Position numbers and translations under genes: made by a program
Assembly: GCA_900549675.1 (NCBI GenBank)
Contig: URPG01000114.1
Location: 1-6,859 of the forward strand
DNA from: an uncultured Oscillospiraceae bacterium
GTDB taxonomy: Bacteria > Bacillota > Clostridia > Oscillospirales > Acutalibacteraceae
DNA: 6,859 bases
Direction of reading: 5' to 3'
Notes under the pieces: model-generated
Seen by the model: the letters and a program-made list of their open reading frames with translations, nothing else
What the model was told of the DNA's origin: nothing
Databases searched by the model: none
Part shown: piece after piece, positions 1-6,288 of the stretch
How positions within the stretch are numbered: the stretch's first letter is position 1
How the letters are laid out: the number at the start of each line of letters is the position of its first letter

Positions 1-544
1 TGCAATCGTTTCTTCACCAATCGGCATTCTCACCGGTAAGATGATTGGAGCCGAGGCTTCTTTACAGGAAATCAAAGACTATGCCCGTCGTGTGCAAATT
101 ATGTTCTTGTTTGTGGGCCTTTTTTCCGGCATCTTTACTTTCTTCATCAGCGATAGTTTTATCTCTCTCTATAACATCACACCGGAAGCACACGGCTTTG
201 CCAAACAATTTTCCAATATTATTTCCATAACACTTATCGGCACCTGTTACCAAGCAGCCTCTCTATTTGGATTAGTTAAATCCGGGGGTGATATTTCTTT
301 TGTCTTTAAGATGGATACATTCTTTGTATTTGGTGTGGTTCTCCCGATTTCTTTTTTGGCGTTATATTTGGGCGCACCGCCATGGGTTGTTTTTGCCTGC
401 TTAAAAATTGACCAAATACTGAAGTGCTTTGTGGCTCTTGTGAAAATTAACCGTTTTAATTGGATGAAAAATTTAACCCGTATTACAAATGAAAAAGACC
501 AAACTCAAGAAAATATTTCCACAGGAGAAAACACCTTAACTTAA
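1..544 (+). CDS. MATE family efflux transporter, C-terminal part (5' truncated by window edge)
   Basis: This is the end of an integral membrane antiporter of the MATE family, which exports drugs or other cationic compounds in exchange for Na+ or H+. The reading frame is open from base 2, upstream of the first ATG at 41 (preceding residues AIVSSPIGILTGK), so that ATG is internal and the true start lies outside the window. About 180 residues are visible. The GKMIGAEASLQEIKDYARR stretch matches the loop motif (G-x-x-x-GA followed by a charged helix) found in each half of MATE proteins. It is followed by about four hydrophobic segments, the segment LVKSGGDISFVFKMD (MATE 'R-x-GGDt-x-x-x-x-x-D' type), and a charged tail starting FNWMKNLT. 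Only about 130 residues follow the motif, so this is the second half of the protein. The family call is firm; the substrate cannot be told. No clear hairpin terminator follows the stop. Confidence 0.88.
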   Translation, partial: AIVSSPIGILTGKMIGAEASLQEIKDYARRVQIMFLFVGLFSGIFTFFISDSFISLYNITPEAHGFAKQFSNIISITLIGTCYQAASLFGLVKSGGDISFVFKMDTFFVFGVVLPISFLALYLGAPPWVVFACLKIDQILKCFVALVKINRFNWMKNLTRITNEKDQTQENISTGENTLT

Positions 545-640
545 ATAGAAATATAAGTTTTCTTCTACCAACCATAAATAAGATTAGTTTTCCGTTTTTT
601 CATGATATATTTGTAAATCTTGCTATTTCATTAAACCATC

Positions 641-669
641 TTGTTTCCCCTAAAACCCTGTGATATAAT
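641..669 (+). promoter_or_regulatory. Sigma-A type promoter of the Rrf2-family regulator gene
   Basis: TTGTTT (641-646) and a perfect TATAAT (664-669) are separated by 17 bp. A TG at 661-662 gives an extended -10 (TGATATAAT). Transcription would start near 676, leaving a leader of about 20 nt with a strong ribosome site AAAGGAGG (681-688), 6 nt before the ATG. The short leader leaves no room for a riboswitch. Rrf2 regulators often repress their own gene, but no clear palindromic operator was seen here. Confidence 0.8.
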
Positions 670-694
670 AGGAATAAAATAAAGGAGGTATATC

Positions 695-1129
695 ATGAAA
701 ATTTCTACCAAAGGACGTTATGCTCTTCGGGTTATGCTCGACTTAGCAGTCCACCAAACCGGTGAATTCGTTCCCTTGAAGGATATTTCACAACGCCAAG
801 ACATCACCGTAAAATATCTTGAGCAAATTATCAGCCCCCTGATTAAATCTGGTTATTTGAGAAGTTCCCGCGGTAATGGCGGCGGCTATCGTCTTGCAAA
901 AGAACCTAGAGAATACCGTGTAGGCGATATTTTACGCGTGACGGAGGGTGATTTAACCGTTGTCCCCTGTCTTGAGGGAGAAGACAACAGCTGCGGCCGA
1001 CATGAAAATTGCCTTACCCTATCTTTCTGGCAGGGCTTTAATAAAGTGGTGCAAGAATATGTTGACGGTGTAACGCTAGAAGATTTACTCAGCCAAGCAG
1101 AGAACAGCTATTACGCTGCATCAATTTAG
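695..1129 (+). CDS. Rrf2 family transcriptional regulator with IscR-like cysteine triad
   Basis: This is a 144-residue DNA-binding protein of the Rrf2 family, the usual length for IscR, NsrR and CymR relatives. The family start MKISTKGRYALRVMLDLA is followed by a winged helix-turn-helix (about residues 25-70, including ITVKYLEQIISPLIKSGYL and the wing SSRGNGGGYRLAK), then a dimerisation helix near 110-135. Cysteines at 92, 100 and 106 sit where IscR (Cys92, Cys98, Cys104) and NsrR bind an Fe-S cluster, but the spacing is C-x7-C-x5-C rather than C-x5-C-x5-C. The IscR His ligand three residues after the last Cys is absent; His103 lies between the second and third Cys. A redox, iron-sulfur or nitric-oxide sensing role is therefore inferred; a CymR-like cysteine-metabolism role is possible but CymR lacks the triad. 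No nifS/iscS, iscU or suf genes follow, so the targets are unknown. The start is set by AAAGGAGG at 681-688. Confidence 0.93.
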   Translation: MKISTKGRYALRVMLDLAVHQTGEFVPLKDISQRQDITVKYLEQIISPLIKSGYLRSSRGNGGGYRLAKEPREYRVGDILRVTEGDLTVVPCLEGEDNSCGRHENCLTLSFWQGFNKVVQEYVDGVTLEDLLSQAENSYYAASI

Positions 1130-1178
1130 GCTGCAGTATCTTTCGGCAGTATACTTTTTTAATTCTCAGCTTGTGTGT

Positions 1179-1184
1179 GAGGTG
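1179..1184 (+). promoter_or_regulatory. Ribosome binding site that sets the start of the cohesin-domain gene
   Basis: GAGGTG lies 4 nt before the ATG at 1189. The frame is open further upstream to a TTG at 1171, but that start would place this ribosome site inside the gene and add MCVRCL before a typical signal peptide. ATG 1189 is therefore preferred. Confidence 0.65.
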
Positions 1185-1188
1185 CCTT

Positions 1189-2478
1189 ATGCTATCAAAC
1201 CGTAAATTCATTATTATCATCCTATGGCTATTAGGCACTCTGGGTCTTTTTACACCGGCAAAAGCTTTTGCCGAGGAAAATTCCAAATTTACACTTTCTG
1301 TTTCTCAACAAGAACTGCGGCCGGGCGATACCGTTGTTCTTTCTGTTTCATATTCTGGTAAAGAACCCAATATAGGTGCATTTTTGTTGCACCTCGAGTA
1401 TGATTCATCTGTTTTTACCTATCAGAAAATCAAAAACGGAGCCCCTTTACAAGGACAATATTATAAGACAGAACCACAAGAAAATTACATTTCCACTGTT
1501 TTCACCAATAAAAATCCTTCTGAGCCCACCAATTTAGAGGGACAACTGCTGGAATACAGTTTTAGCGTAAACGCCTTGGCTGAAAATGAAAAAACATCTT
1601 TCACCTTGGCGGTTGAACAGCTTGTCAATAACAATGGAGTTTCGCTTGGTAACGACAGCTCGATTACTTTTGAAACTCAAATTCTTGAACCACTTTCAAA
1701 CGATTGCCGTATCTTAAATTTATGGCCGGCAGCAGGTACCCTTACTCCCGCATTTCATCCTGATACCTTAAGCTATCAGTTAGAAGTACCTTTTTCTATT
1801 GCGGAAATGACTTTTGATGTAGAAACTGTTCCGCAGGCAGCTTGGAAAATTAATCGAAAAAATTTAGGGGCCGGCGGAAGTGCCACAAATTTTACTATAT
1901 CTGTCACCTCGGAAGATAAAAGTCAAAGTCGAAGTTATTCTGTTGTCGTTAATCGGCAAAACAAGGACACCGGCGAGAAAAAAACTTCTGCGCAAAAGAA
2001 AACAGCCGTTAAAAATTCTACAACAGCAAAGAATACCGCCCCTAAATCTTCTGTAGGAGCAAACTCGCAAAATACTCAAAAAAATCAAAAACAGACTGAC
2101 TCTCTTGAACCTTATGAAGATGCTCTTGTGGATTATATGCCAGAAGATATTTCTGCTTCTGCGGGAATACGCAGCAATTCCTCTGTTCCACTTTTAATCA
2201 TGGAAGATAATCATTACACCCCTTTTTTATTCGGAGCTTTCGGTGGTGTCGTGTTAATTCTGATTTTATACGTACTCAGCTTACAATTAAAATTGTTAAT
2301 TCTTCAAAAAGAAGAAAAGCTTTCTAAAAAAGAGAATTCAGCAATTGATAAAGCACATACAGAAGCAAAAGATTCTATATCCAATCCAAAATCTGACTCC
2401 GAAAAAAATTTCATCACAGATAAAAATGAGGAAATCTGCTTACCTGTTTCTGAGGAATCAGATAAAAATCTTAAATAG
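1189..2478 (+). CDS. Secreted, membrane-anchored cohesin and cadherin-like domain protein
   Basis: This 429-residue protein (from ATG 1189) has a Sec signal peptide at about 1-28 (basic MLSNRK, hydrophobic core, AKAFA before EE). A cohesin-type beta-sandwich spans about 34-164, with landmarks LRPGDTVVLSVSYSG, GAFLLHLEYDSSVF and LEGQLLEYSFSVNA. A cadherin-like beta-sandwich (PF12733 type) spans about 174-257, with landmarks LNLWPAAGTLTPAFHPDTLSY and ITVTSED-like ISVTSEDKSQSRSYSVVV ending in NR. A Lys/Thr/Ser/Asn-rich linker (about 258-340) follows, then one membrane helix at about 346-372 and a charged cytoplasmic tail of nearly 60 residues. The predicted topology is outside-domain, linker, membrane, inside-tail. 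Classical cohesins bind dockerins in cellulosomes, but single cohesin domains also occur in unrelated clostridial surface proteins and no dockerin or glycoside hydrolase is nearby. The function is unknown: cell-surface binding or adhesion is inference. It lies 59 nt after the regulator gene with no evident promoter between, so the two may be co-transcribed. Confidence 0.85.
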   Translation: MLSNRKFIIIILWLLGTLGLFTPAKAFAEENSKFTLSVSQQELRPGDTVVLSVSYSGKEPNIGAFLLHLEYDSSVFTYQKIKNGAPLQGQYYKTEPQENYISTVFTNKNPSEPTNLEGQLLEYSFSVNALAENEKTSFTLAVEQLVNNNGVSLGNDSSITFETQILEPLSNDCRILNLWPAAGTLTPAFHPDTLSYQLEVPFSIAEMTFDVETVPQAAWKINRKNLGAGGSATNFTISVTSEDKSQSRSYSVVVNRQNKDTGEKKTSAQKKTAVKNSTTAKNTAPKSSVGANSQNTQKNQKQTDSLEPYEDALVDYMPEDISASAGIRSNSSVPLLIMEDNHYTPFLFGAFGGVVLILILYVLSLQLKLLILQKEEKLSKKENSAIDKAHTEAKDSISNPKSDSEKNFITDKNEEICLPVSEESDKNLK

Positions 2479-2506
2479 AATATAAAAGAGTAATATCTCT
2501 ATATCG

Positions 2507-2542
2507 GCAATCGGTTGTTTTCATAAAACCGATTGCTTTTTT
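2507..2542 (+). terminator. Intrinsic terminator after the cohesin-domain gene
   Basis: A perfect 10-bp stem, GCAATCGGTT (2507-2516) with AACCGATTGC (2527-2536), carries a 10-nt loop and is followed by six T residues (2537-2542). It lies 29 nt after the stop codon at 2476-2478, the position expected for rho-independent termination. Confidence 0.88.
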
Positions 2543-2561
2543 ATCGGTTTGTTTGTATAAT
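2533..2561 (+). promoter_or_regulatory. Promoter of the sugar isomerase gene, overlapping the upstream terminator
   Basis: A perfect TATAAT at 2556-2561 is preceded at 17 bp by TTGCTT (2533-2538), a -35 matching the consensus TTG half only. That -35 uses the end of the terminator stem and the first T residues of its tail. The predicted start is near 2568. The -10 is convincing; the -35 assignment is moderate. Confidence 0.65.
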
Positions 2562-2569
2562 AAAGCTAG

Positions 2570-2584
2570 ATGTGATTGTCACAT
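2570..2584 (+). promoter_or_regulatory. Palindromic operator-like site at the isomerase transcription start
   Basis: ATGTGATTGTCACAT is a perfect 6-bp inverted repeat (ATGTGA / TCACAT) around a 3-nt centre. It begins 8 nt after the -10, over or just past the predicted start of transcription, a usual place for a repressor to block initiation. The half-site resembles TGTGA/TCACA of CRP/FNR sites, but the 3-nt spacing is not the 6 nt those proteins use; a GntR- or LacI-type repressor is a possible reader. The regulator is not encoded nearby unless it is the Rrf2 protein, for which there is no evidence. Confidence 0.5.
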
Positions 2585-2611
2585 AAATATCTTTTATAAG
2601 GAGTTGTTAAA

Positions 2612-3583
2612 ATGAAATTAGGCGTATTGACAAATGTTATTGGGGAAAAACCGTTGAAAGAAGCACTTGCCTATTTTAAATCATTGGGCATGCAAATGGT
2701 TGAGTTAGGCTGCGGCGGCTACCCCGGAAAAGACCACTGCAATCCTGATGTTCTTTTACACGATGAAGCGGCTTATCAAGAGTTTATGTCCACCATTGAG
2801 GAATCCGGTTTACAGGTAAGCGCACTAAGCTGCCATGCTAACCCGATTCACCCCAACAAGGAAATTGCTGAGGCTTTCGATAAAGACCTACATAATGCCG
2901 TATTAATGGCCGAAAAAATGGGCATTGACCGTATCAATACCTTTTCAGGCTGTCCCGGTGATTCTCCCACTTCTCAATATCCCAACTGGGTAACCTGTGC
3001 ATGGCCTGAAGATTTTGCTAAAATCTTGGATTATCAGTGGAATGATGTTTTAATCCCTTACTGGAAAAATTTTGTTGCCTTTGCTAAGGAACATGGGGTT
3101 AACAAAATTGGTTTTGAAATGCACCAGGGCTTCTGCGTTTACAACACTTATACCTTGAAGAAACTTCGTGCCGCTGTTGGCCCTGAGCTCGGTGCTAACC
3201 TCGACCCCAGCCATTTAATCTGGCAGGGCATGGATCCCTTAAAAGTGATTCGTGAATTGGGCGGCGACGCCATTTTCCACGTACACGCAAAAGATACAAA
3301 AATTGACCCTGTCAACGCTCCTATCAATGGCGTGCTGGATATTCAATCTTATGCCGATGAAATCAACCGTTCCTGGGTATTCAGAAGTATCGGTTACGGA
3401 CATGATGAACTCTTCTGGAAAGACTTTGTCAGCACCTTGCGTTTGGTAGGTTATGACTATGTTCTCAGCATCGAACATGAAGACAGCTTTATGAGCAAAA
3501 ACGAAGGCTTGGTGAAAGCCGTTGATGTATTGAAACGTTCTATCACTTTTGAAGACAAAATGACAGATCTGCGTTGGGTCTAA
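2612..3583 (+). CDS. Sugar phosphate isomerase/epimerase (xylose isomerase-like TIM barrel)
   Basis: This 323-residue cytoplasmic enzyme belongs to the AP endonuclease 2/xylose isomerase-like TIM-barrel superfamily, which includes IolE, YcjR and ketose 3-epimerases. The N-terminal MKLGVLTNVIGEKPLKEALAYFKSLG followed by VELGCGGYPG is the first strand-helix-strand unit. Likely metal or catalytic residues are Glu169 (IGFEMHQG), Asp198 and His201 (NLDPSHL), His223/His225 (FHVHAKD) and Glu288 (SIEHED), the Glu-Asp-His-Glu pattern of the family. Length and start are normal; AAGGAG at 2598-2603 lies 8 nt before ATG 2612. It probably isomerises or epimerises a sugar or inositol derivative, but the substrate cannot be read from sequence. 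Related genes usually sit with Gfo/Idh/MocA dehydrogenases or sugar transporters. Here it is alone between its own promoter and a strong hairpin, so context does not narrow the pathway. Confidence 0.88.
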   Translation: MKLGVLTNVIGEKPLKEALAYFKSLGMQMVELGCGGYPGKDHCNPDVLLHDEAAYQEFMSTIEESGLQVSALSCHANPIHPNKEIAEAFDKDLHNAVLMAEKMGIDRINTFSGCPGDSPTSQYPNWVTCAWPEDFAKILDYQWNDVLIPYWKNFVAFAKEHGVNKIGFEMHQGFCVYNTYTLKKLRAAVGPELGANLDPSHLIWQGMDPLKVIRELGGDAIFHVHAKDTKIDPVNAPINGVLDIQSYADEINRSWVFRSIGYGHDELFWKDFVSTLRLVGYDYVLSIEHEDSFMSKNEGLVKAVDVLKRSITFEDKMTDLRWV

Positions 3584-3604
3584 TTTTTTATCGGGTGTAA
3601 ACAG

Positions 3605-3647
3605 AAAGGGCAGAATTCCTTTTAATTTAGAAGGAATTCTGCCCTTT
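3605..3647. terminator. Bidirectional hairpin terminator between convergent genes
   Basis: A perfect 17-bp stem (3605-3621 with 3631-3647; arm AAAGGGCAGAATTCCTT) has a 9-nt loop. It lies 21 nt after the isomerase stop and 16 nt beyond the stop of the minus-strand flippase gene, so it can serve both. The T tails are short on both strands (TTTGATTT on plus, TTTCTGTTT on minus), but the stem is long and stable. Confidence 0.82.
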
Positions 3648-3663
3648 GATTTCCACTAATTTT

Positions 3664-5193
3664 TTAGGCTGTCTTTGATTCTTTTTCCGGCTGCTCAATT
3701 TTTTCCAATATAAGATCTACCGCTTTAATAAGACAGACAAAAATAGCTCCGGCCAAAACAAGCTGAATACCAATCGTCAGCATTGTTATTTCAACAGAAA
3801 ACGGTTTTGTAAAGATTTTTGCAATCATAACAGAAAGCATGGCTATGAGAACAGGTAATAACACTTGTTTAATTGGTGCCAACCGTACTTGTGTTACCTT
3901 TAAAAGCCTGCCCAAACTTAAAGAGGCATTGAAAATCGTACTGAAAAAGAGGATCCCCACATAGCTTTCGATTCCAAAAAATCGAAGTAAAATCAACACC
4001 AGCAAAACACGAAGAGAAGAATCTGCCAAATTGAATTTCATGGAATTAAATTGTTCGTCCATGCCTTTGAGCAAACAATCTACCACAACGTCCAAGTACA
4101 TAAGCGGCACAATGGGTGCCAGCACCTTTAAATATTCTCCTGCAAAATCATTGTGATAGAAGACATGACTCCAGTCATCCCCAAACATAATAAAAATCGC
4201 AGCGAAGAAAATTCCAAATTGAAGAGCCGCTGTTATGGCCTTTCCTGTAATATATTCCACCGATTTTTTATGATTCTGTTCCCGTTCTTTTGTGATTCGA
4301 GGAATTAGCAAAGAGGCAAATGAAGTTAAGAAAGAGGACGGAAAATAAAGCATAGGCATTGTCATGCCTTGCAGCATGCCATACTGGGACATAGCACTGG
4401 AATAGCTTTGTCCAAACTTTTGCAGTTCTTTTGGGATTAAAAGATTTTCGGCTGTGTTGAGTAAACTCCTTGCCGCGGAGCTAAGTGTACAAGGCAGGGC
4501 AATATGGGTTAATCCATGTAAAACCCCTTGGCTTTTTTCATTTTCGGTAGGTGTATTTTTCTTTAGACTGCGGCGATAAGAAATCCAAGCCGCGGTAAAA
4601 GACGTCATCTCTCCCGCTGTAGATGCAATCACTGCGGCGGCACAAGCTTTTTCAATTCCTTGCGGAGCAAACTTCCAAAAAATAAAAAAAGTTACCCCAA
4701 TGGTCAAAATATTTTCAAGCATATCGGAAATACCGGTAGAAACCGATTCGTCCACTGCCAAAAAGTATCCTCGTAAACAGGTACAAATAGACATAAATGG
4801 CAGTCCTAACCCCAAAATTCGTAAAGATGAAGCTGCCTTTGCATTTCCTAAGAAAACGCGGGCACTAAAATCTGAGGCGAAAAACAATAAAGCCGCAATG
4901 GATAAACTAATGGTTAAACAAAATGCAAAACATTTGCTGACAATGGATCGAATTTGATTTCTGCGCCCACTGACAATAGCCGCAGTTACCATGCGCGTAA
5001 CCGCTAAACTAATACCCGATGTAGAGAGCGTCACTGCCAGTAGAAAGATGGATATAATCAACTGATACAAACCGATACCTTCTGCCCCGATTTTTTGTGA
5101 CAGATAAGAACGGTAAATAATATTCGTGACCCGCAGAAAAAAGGCTATTGCGGTGAGAATAAGTCCCTGCATAAAAAATTTTTTCTTTGTCAT
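3664..5193 (-). CDS. SpoVB/MurJ-like polysaccharide flippase (MVF/MOP superfamily)
   Basis: This 509-residue polytopic membrane protein resembles stage V sporulation protein B (about 518 residues in Bacillus subtilis) along its whole length. It belongs to the MOP flippase superfamily, which moves lipid-linked peptidoglycan or polysaccharide precursors across the membrane. Family marks are the N-terminal MTKKKFFMQGLILT with basic residues at 21 and 28, the segment GAEGIGLYQL (36-45), FLLAVTLSTSGISLAVTR (50-67), the conserved CLRGYFLAVDES (139-150), and the second-half segment around PSSFLTSFASLLIPRI (285-300). About 14 hydrophobic segments are visible, with a central hydrophilic loop near 206-225. 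In spore formers SpoVB is required for cortex peptidoglycan synthesis; clostridia carry several paralogues, so a vegetative polysaccharide role is also possible. The ribosome site AGGAG (minus strand, 5204-5200) lies 6 nt before the ATG. It is transcribed divergently from prmA; no convincing minus-strand promoter was found. Confidence 0.85.
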   Translation of the reverse strand: MTKKKFFMQGLILTAIAFFLRVTNIIYRSYLSQKIGAEGIGLYQLIISIFLLAVTLSTSGISLAVTRMVTAAIVSGRRNQIRSIVSKCFAFCLTISLSIAALLFFASDFSARVFLGNAKAASSLRILGLGLPFMSICTCLRGYFLAVDESVSTGISDMLENILTIGVTFFIFWKFAPQGIEKACAAAVIASTAGEMTSFTAAWISYRRSLKKNTPTENEKSQGVLHGLTHIALPCTLSSAARSLLNTAENLLIPKELQKFGQSYSSAMSQYGMLQGMTMPMLYFPSSFLTSFASLLIPRITKEREQNHKKSVEYITGKAITAALQFGIFFAAIFIMFGDDWSHVFYHNDFAGEYLKVLAPIVPLMYLDVVVDCLLKGMDEQFNSMKFNLADSSLRVLLVLILLRFFGIESYVGILFFSTIFNASLSLGRLLKVTQVRLAPIKQVLLPVLIAMLSVMIAKIFTKPFSVEITMLTIGIQLVLAGAIFVCLIKAVDLILEKIEQPEKESKTA

Positions 5194-5219
5194 TTCTTTC
5201 TCCTAAAACACAGTATTCC

Positions 5220-5248
5220 TTGCAAAGCCCCACGGGGTGGAGTATAAT
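5220..5248 (+). promoter_or_regulatory. Promoter of prmA
   Basis: TTGCAA (5220-5225) and a perfect TATAAT (5243-5248) are separated by 17 bp. The spacer is GC-rich in an AT-rich region and holds a small inverted repeat, CCAC-GGG-GTGG (5230-5240). The predicted start is near 5255, which puts the upstream in-frame codon at 5187 outside the transcript and supports translation from ATG 5289. Confidence 0.75.
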
Positions 5249-5275
5249 AATTTTCAATATAATCGATAATAGAAC

Positions 5276-5279
5276 GGAG
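5276..5279 (+). promoter_or_regulatory. Ribosome binding site that sets the prmA start
   Basis: GGAG lies 9 nt before ATG 5289. The frame stays open upstream to 5187, but that longer version would run across the promoter and overlap the start of the divergent flippase gene, and no family member has such an extension. Confidence 0.7.
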
Positions 5280-5288
5280 ATTGACCCT

Positions 5289-6218
5289 ATGAATCAAGAC
5301 TGGACGGAAATTATCCTTGAAATTCCTGCTGAACAGGTAGATGAGGCCGGTGCCATTGCAAACATGGTGGTCCCTTATGGTATTTATATTGAAGATTACT
5401 CTCATTTAGAAGAAGAAACACTTGAAATTGCTCACATTGATTTAATCGATGAGGATTTACTGCAAAAAGACCGCACCAAAGCGTGGATTCATATTTATAT
5501 CAGCCCGGAAGAGAATCCGCATGAAGCAGTTTCTTTCTTGCAGGAAAGGCTCACTGCCTGCCAAATTCCTAATACCATTTCTACGGATTCCTGCAATCAA
5601 GAGGACTGGATGAACAACTGGAAGAAATATTTTAAGCCAATTCCCGTAGGTAAAAAGCTCTTAATTCGTCCCATTTGGGAGGAAAAGTTTGAGAACCCGG
5701 AAAACCGGAAAATTTTAGATTTAGAGCCCGGTCTTGCCTTTGGAACAGGCACCCATGAAACTACCCGGCTCTGTATGGAACTCATTGAAAAATACCTAAA
5801 AGAAGATGACAGTTTTTTAGATGTGGGCTGCGGCAGCGGTATTCTTTCCATTGCGGCTCTGCTGGTAGGGGCAAAATCAGCTACCGGCGTTGATATTGAC
5901 GCACTTGCTGTGAAAACTGCCAACGAAAATGCAAAGATTAACCATGTAGCTGAAAAATTTACTGGAATTTACGGCAATCTAACCGAAAAAATCAGCGGAA
6001 AATTTTCTGTAATAGCCGCCAACATTGTCGCCGACATTGTAATTTTGCTTTCCGAAGATGTGCCCGCCTATATGAAACCTGATACCACCTATATTATCAG
6101 CGGTATTATCGATACCAGAGAAGACGATGTTTTACGGGCAATTACAAACCGATTTACTATTTTAGAGAGAAGAGAAGAAAAAGGCTGGGTGGCCATGGCT
6201 CTGCGCTTAAAAGCATAA
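5289..6218 (+). CDS. prmA: Ribosomal protein L11 methyltransferase
   Basis: PrmA uses S-adenosylmethionine to trimethylate amino groups of ribosomal protein L11 (uL11) in the cytoplasm. From ATG 5289 the protein has 309 residues, close to Bacillus subtilis PrmA (311) and E. coli PrmA (293). The substrate-recognition domain covers about 1-100 (start MNQDWTEIILEIPAEQVDEA). The linker motif DWMNNWKKYFKPIPVG is at 106-121, and LEPGLAFGTGTHETTRLC at 145-162 is the PrmA signature. SAM motif I, LDVGCGSGILSIAA, is at 177-190; the acidic end of the next strand, VDID, is at 201-204; and VIAANIVADI at 241-250 matches the catalytic-loop region. All key regions are intact. In many Firmicutes prmA lies between dnaJ and rsmE, but here neither is next to it and it has its own promoter. 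The GNAT gene begins 70 nt downstream with no hairpin between, so read-through is likely. Loss of PrmA is well tolerated in E. coli. Confidence 0.95.
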   Translation: MNQDWTEIILEIPAEQVDEAGAIANMVVPYGIYIEDYSHLEEETLEIAHIDLIDEDLLQKDRTKAWIHIYISPEENPHEAVSFLQERLTACQIPNTISTDSCNQEDWMNNWKKYFKPIPVGKKLLIRPIWEEKFENPENRKILDLEPGLAFGTGTHETTRLCMELIEKYLKEDDSFLDVGCGSGILSIAALLVGAKSATGVDIDALAVKTANENAKINHVAEKFTGIYGNLTEKISGKFSVIAANIVADIVILLSEDVPAYMKPDTTYIISGIIDTREDDVLRAITNRFTILERREEKGWVAMALRLKA

Positions 6219-6288
6219 TTTTTTCTTTATCCCCTCGTCATTGAATTCCCTATCTTGCCTATATTTTATGAACGAAAGAAGGATACGC

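Noticed and set aside
580..621. AAGATT / AATCTT inverted repeat after the MATE gene as a possible terminator or operator
   Set aside because: Six AT-rich base pairs separated by 30 nt without a proper T tail; expected by chance in AT-rich DNA. The 545-640 stretch holds nothing else I can support.
1131..1160. A short hairpin AGTAT/ATACT followed by six T residues after the regulator gene, and a direct repeat GCAGTAT (1133-1139, 1146-1152)
   Set aside because: The stem is only 5 AT-rich base pairs with an 11-nt loop, too weak to call a terminator; the repeat is too short to exceed chance.
1189..2478. Cohesin domain taken as evidence of a cellulosome locus
   Set aside because: No dockerin, scaffoldin repeats, carbohydrate-binding module or glycoside hydrolase is present in the window.
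3252..3449. Plus-strand open frame inside the isomerase gene in another frame
   Set aside because: It is fully contained in a conserved enzyme gene, with no ribosome site and no family match.
4700..4957. Plus-strand open frame of 85 codons opposite the flippase gene
   Set aside because: It lies entirely antisense to a well-supported membrane protein, is Lys-rich as expected from the complement of a hydrophobic gene, and has no recognisable domain.
5206..5290. A minus-strand promoter for the flippase gene, for example TATACT opposite 5241-5246
   Set aside because: The matching -35 (TTATCG) is poor and the -10 overlaps the much better plus-strand TATAAT, so I do not claim it.
5597..5923. Minus-strand open frame of 108 codons opposite prmA
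   Set aside because: It is the shadow of the conserved methyltransferase core and has no domain resemblance.
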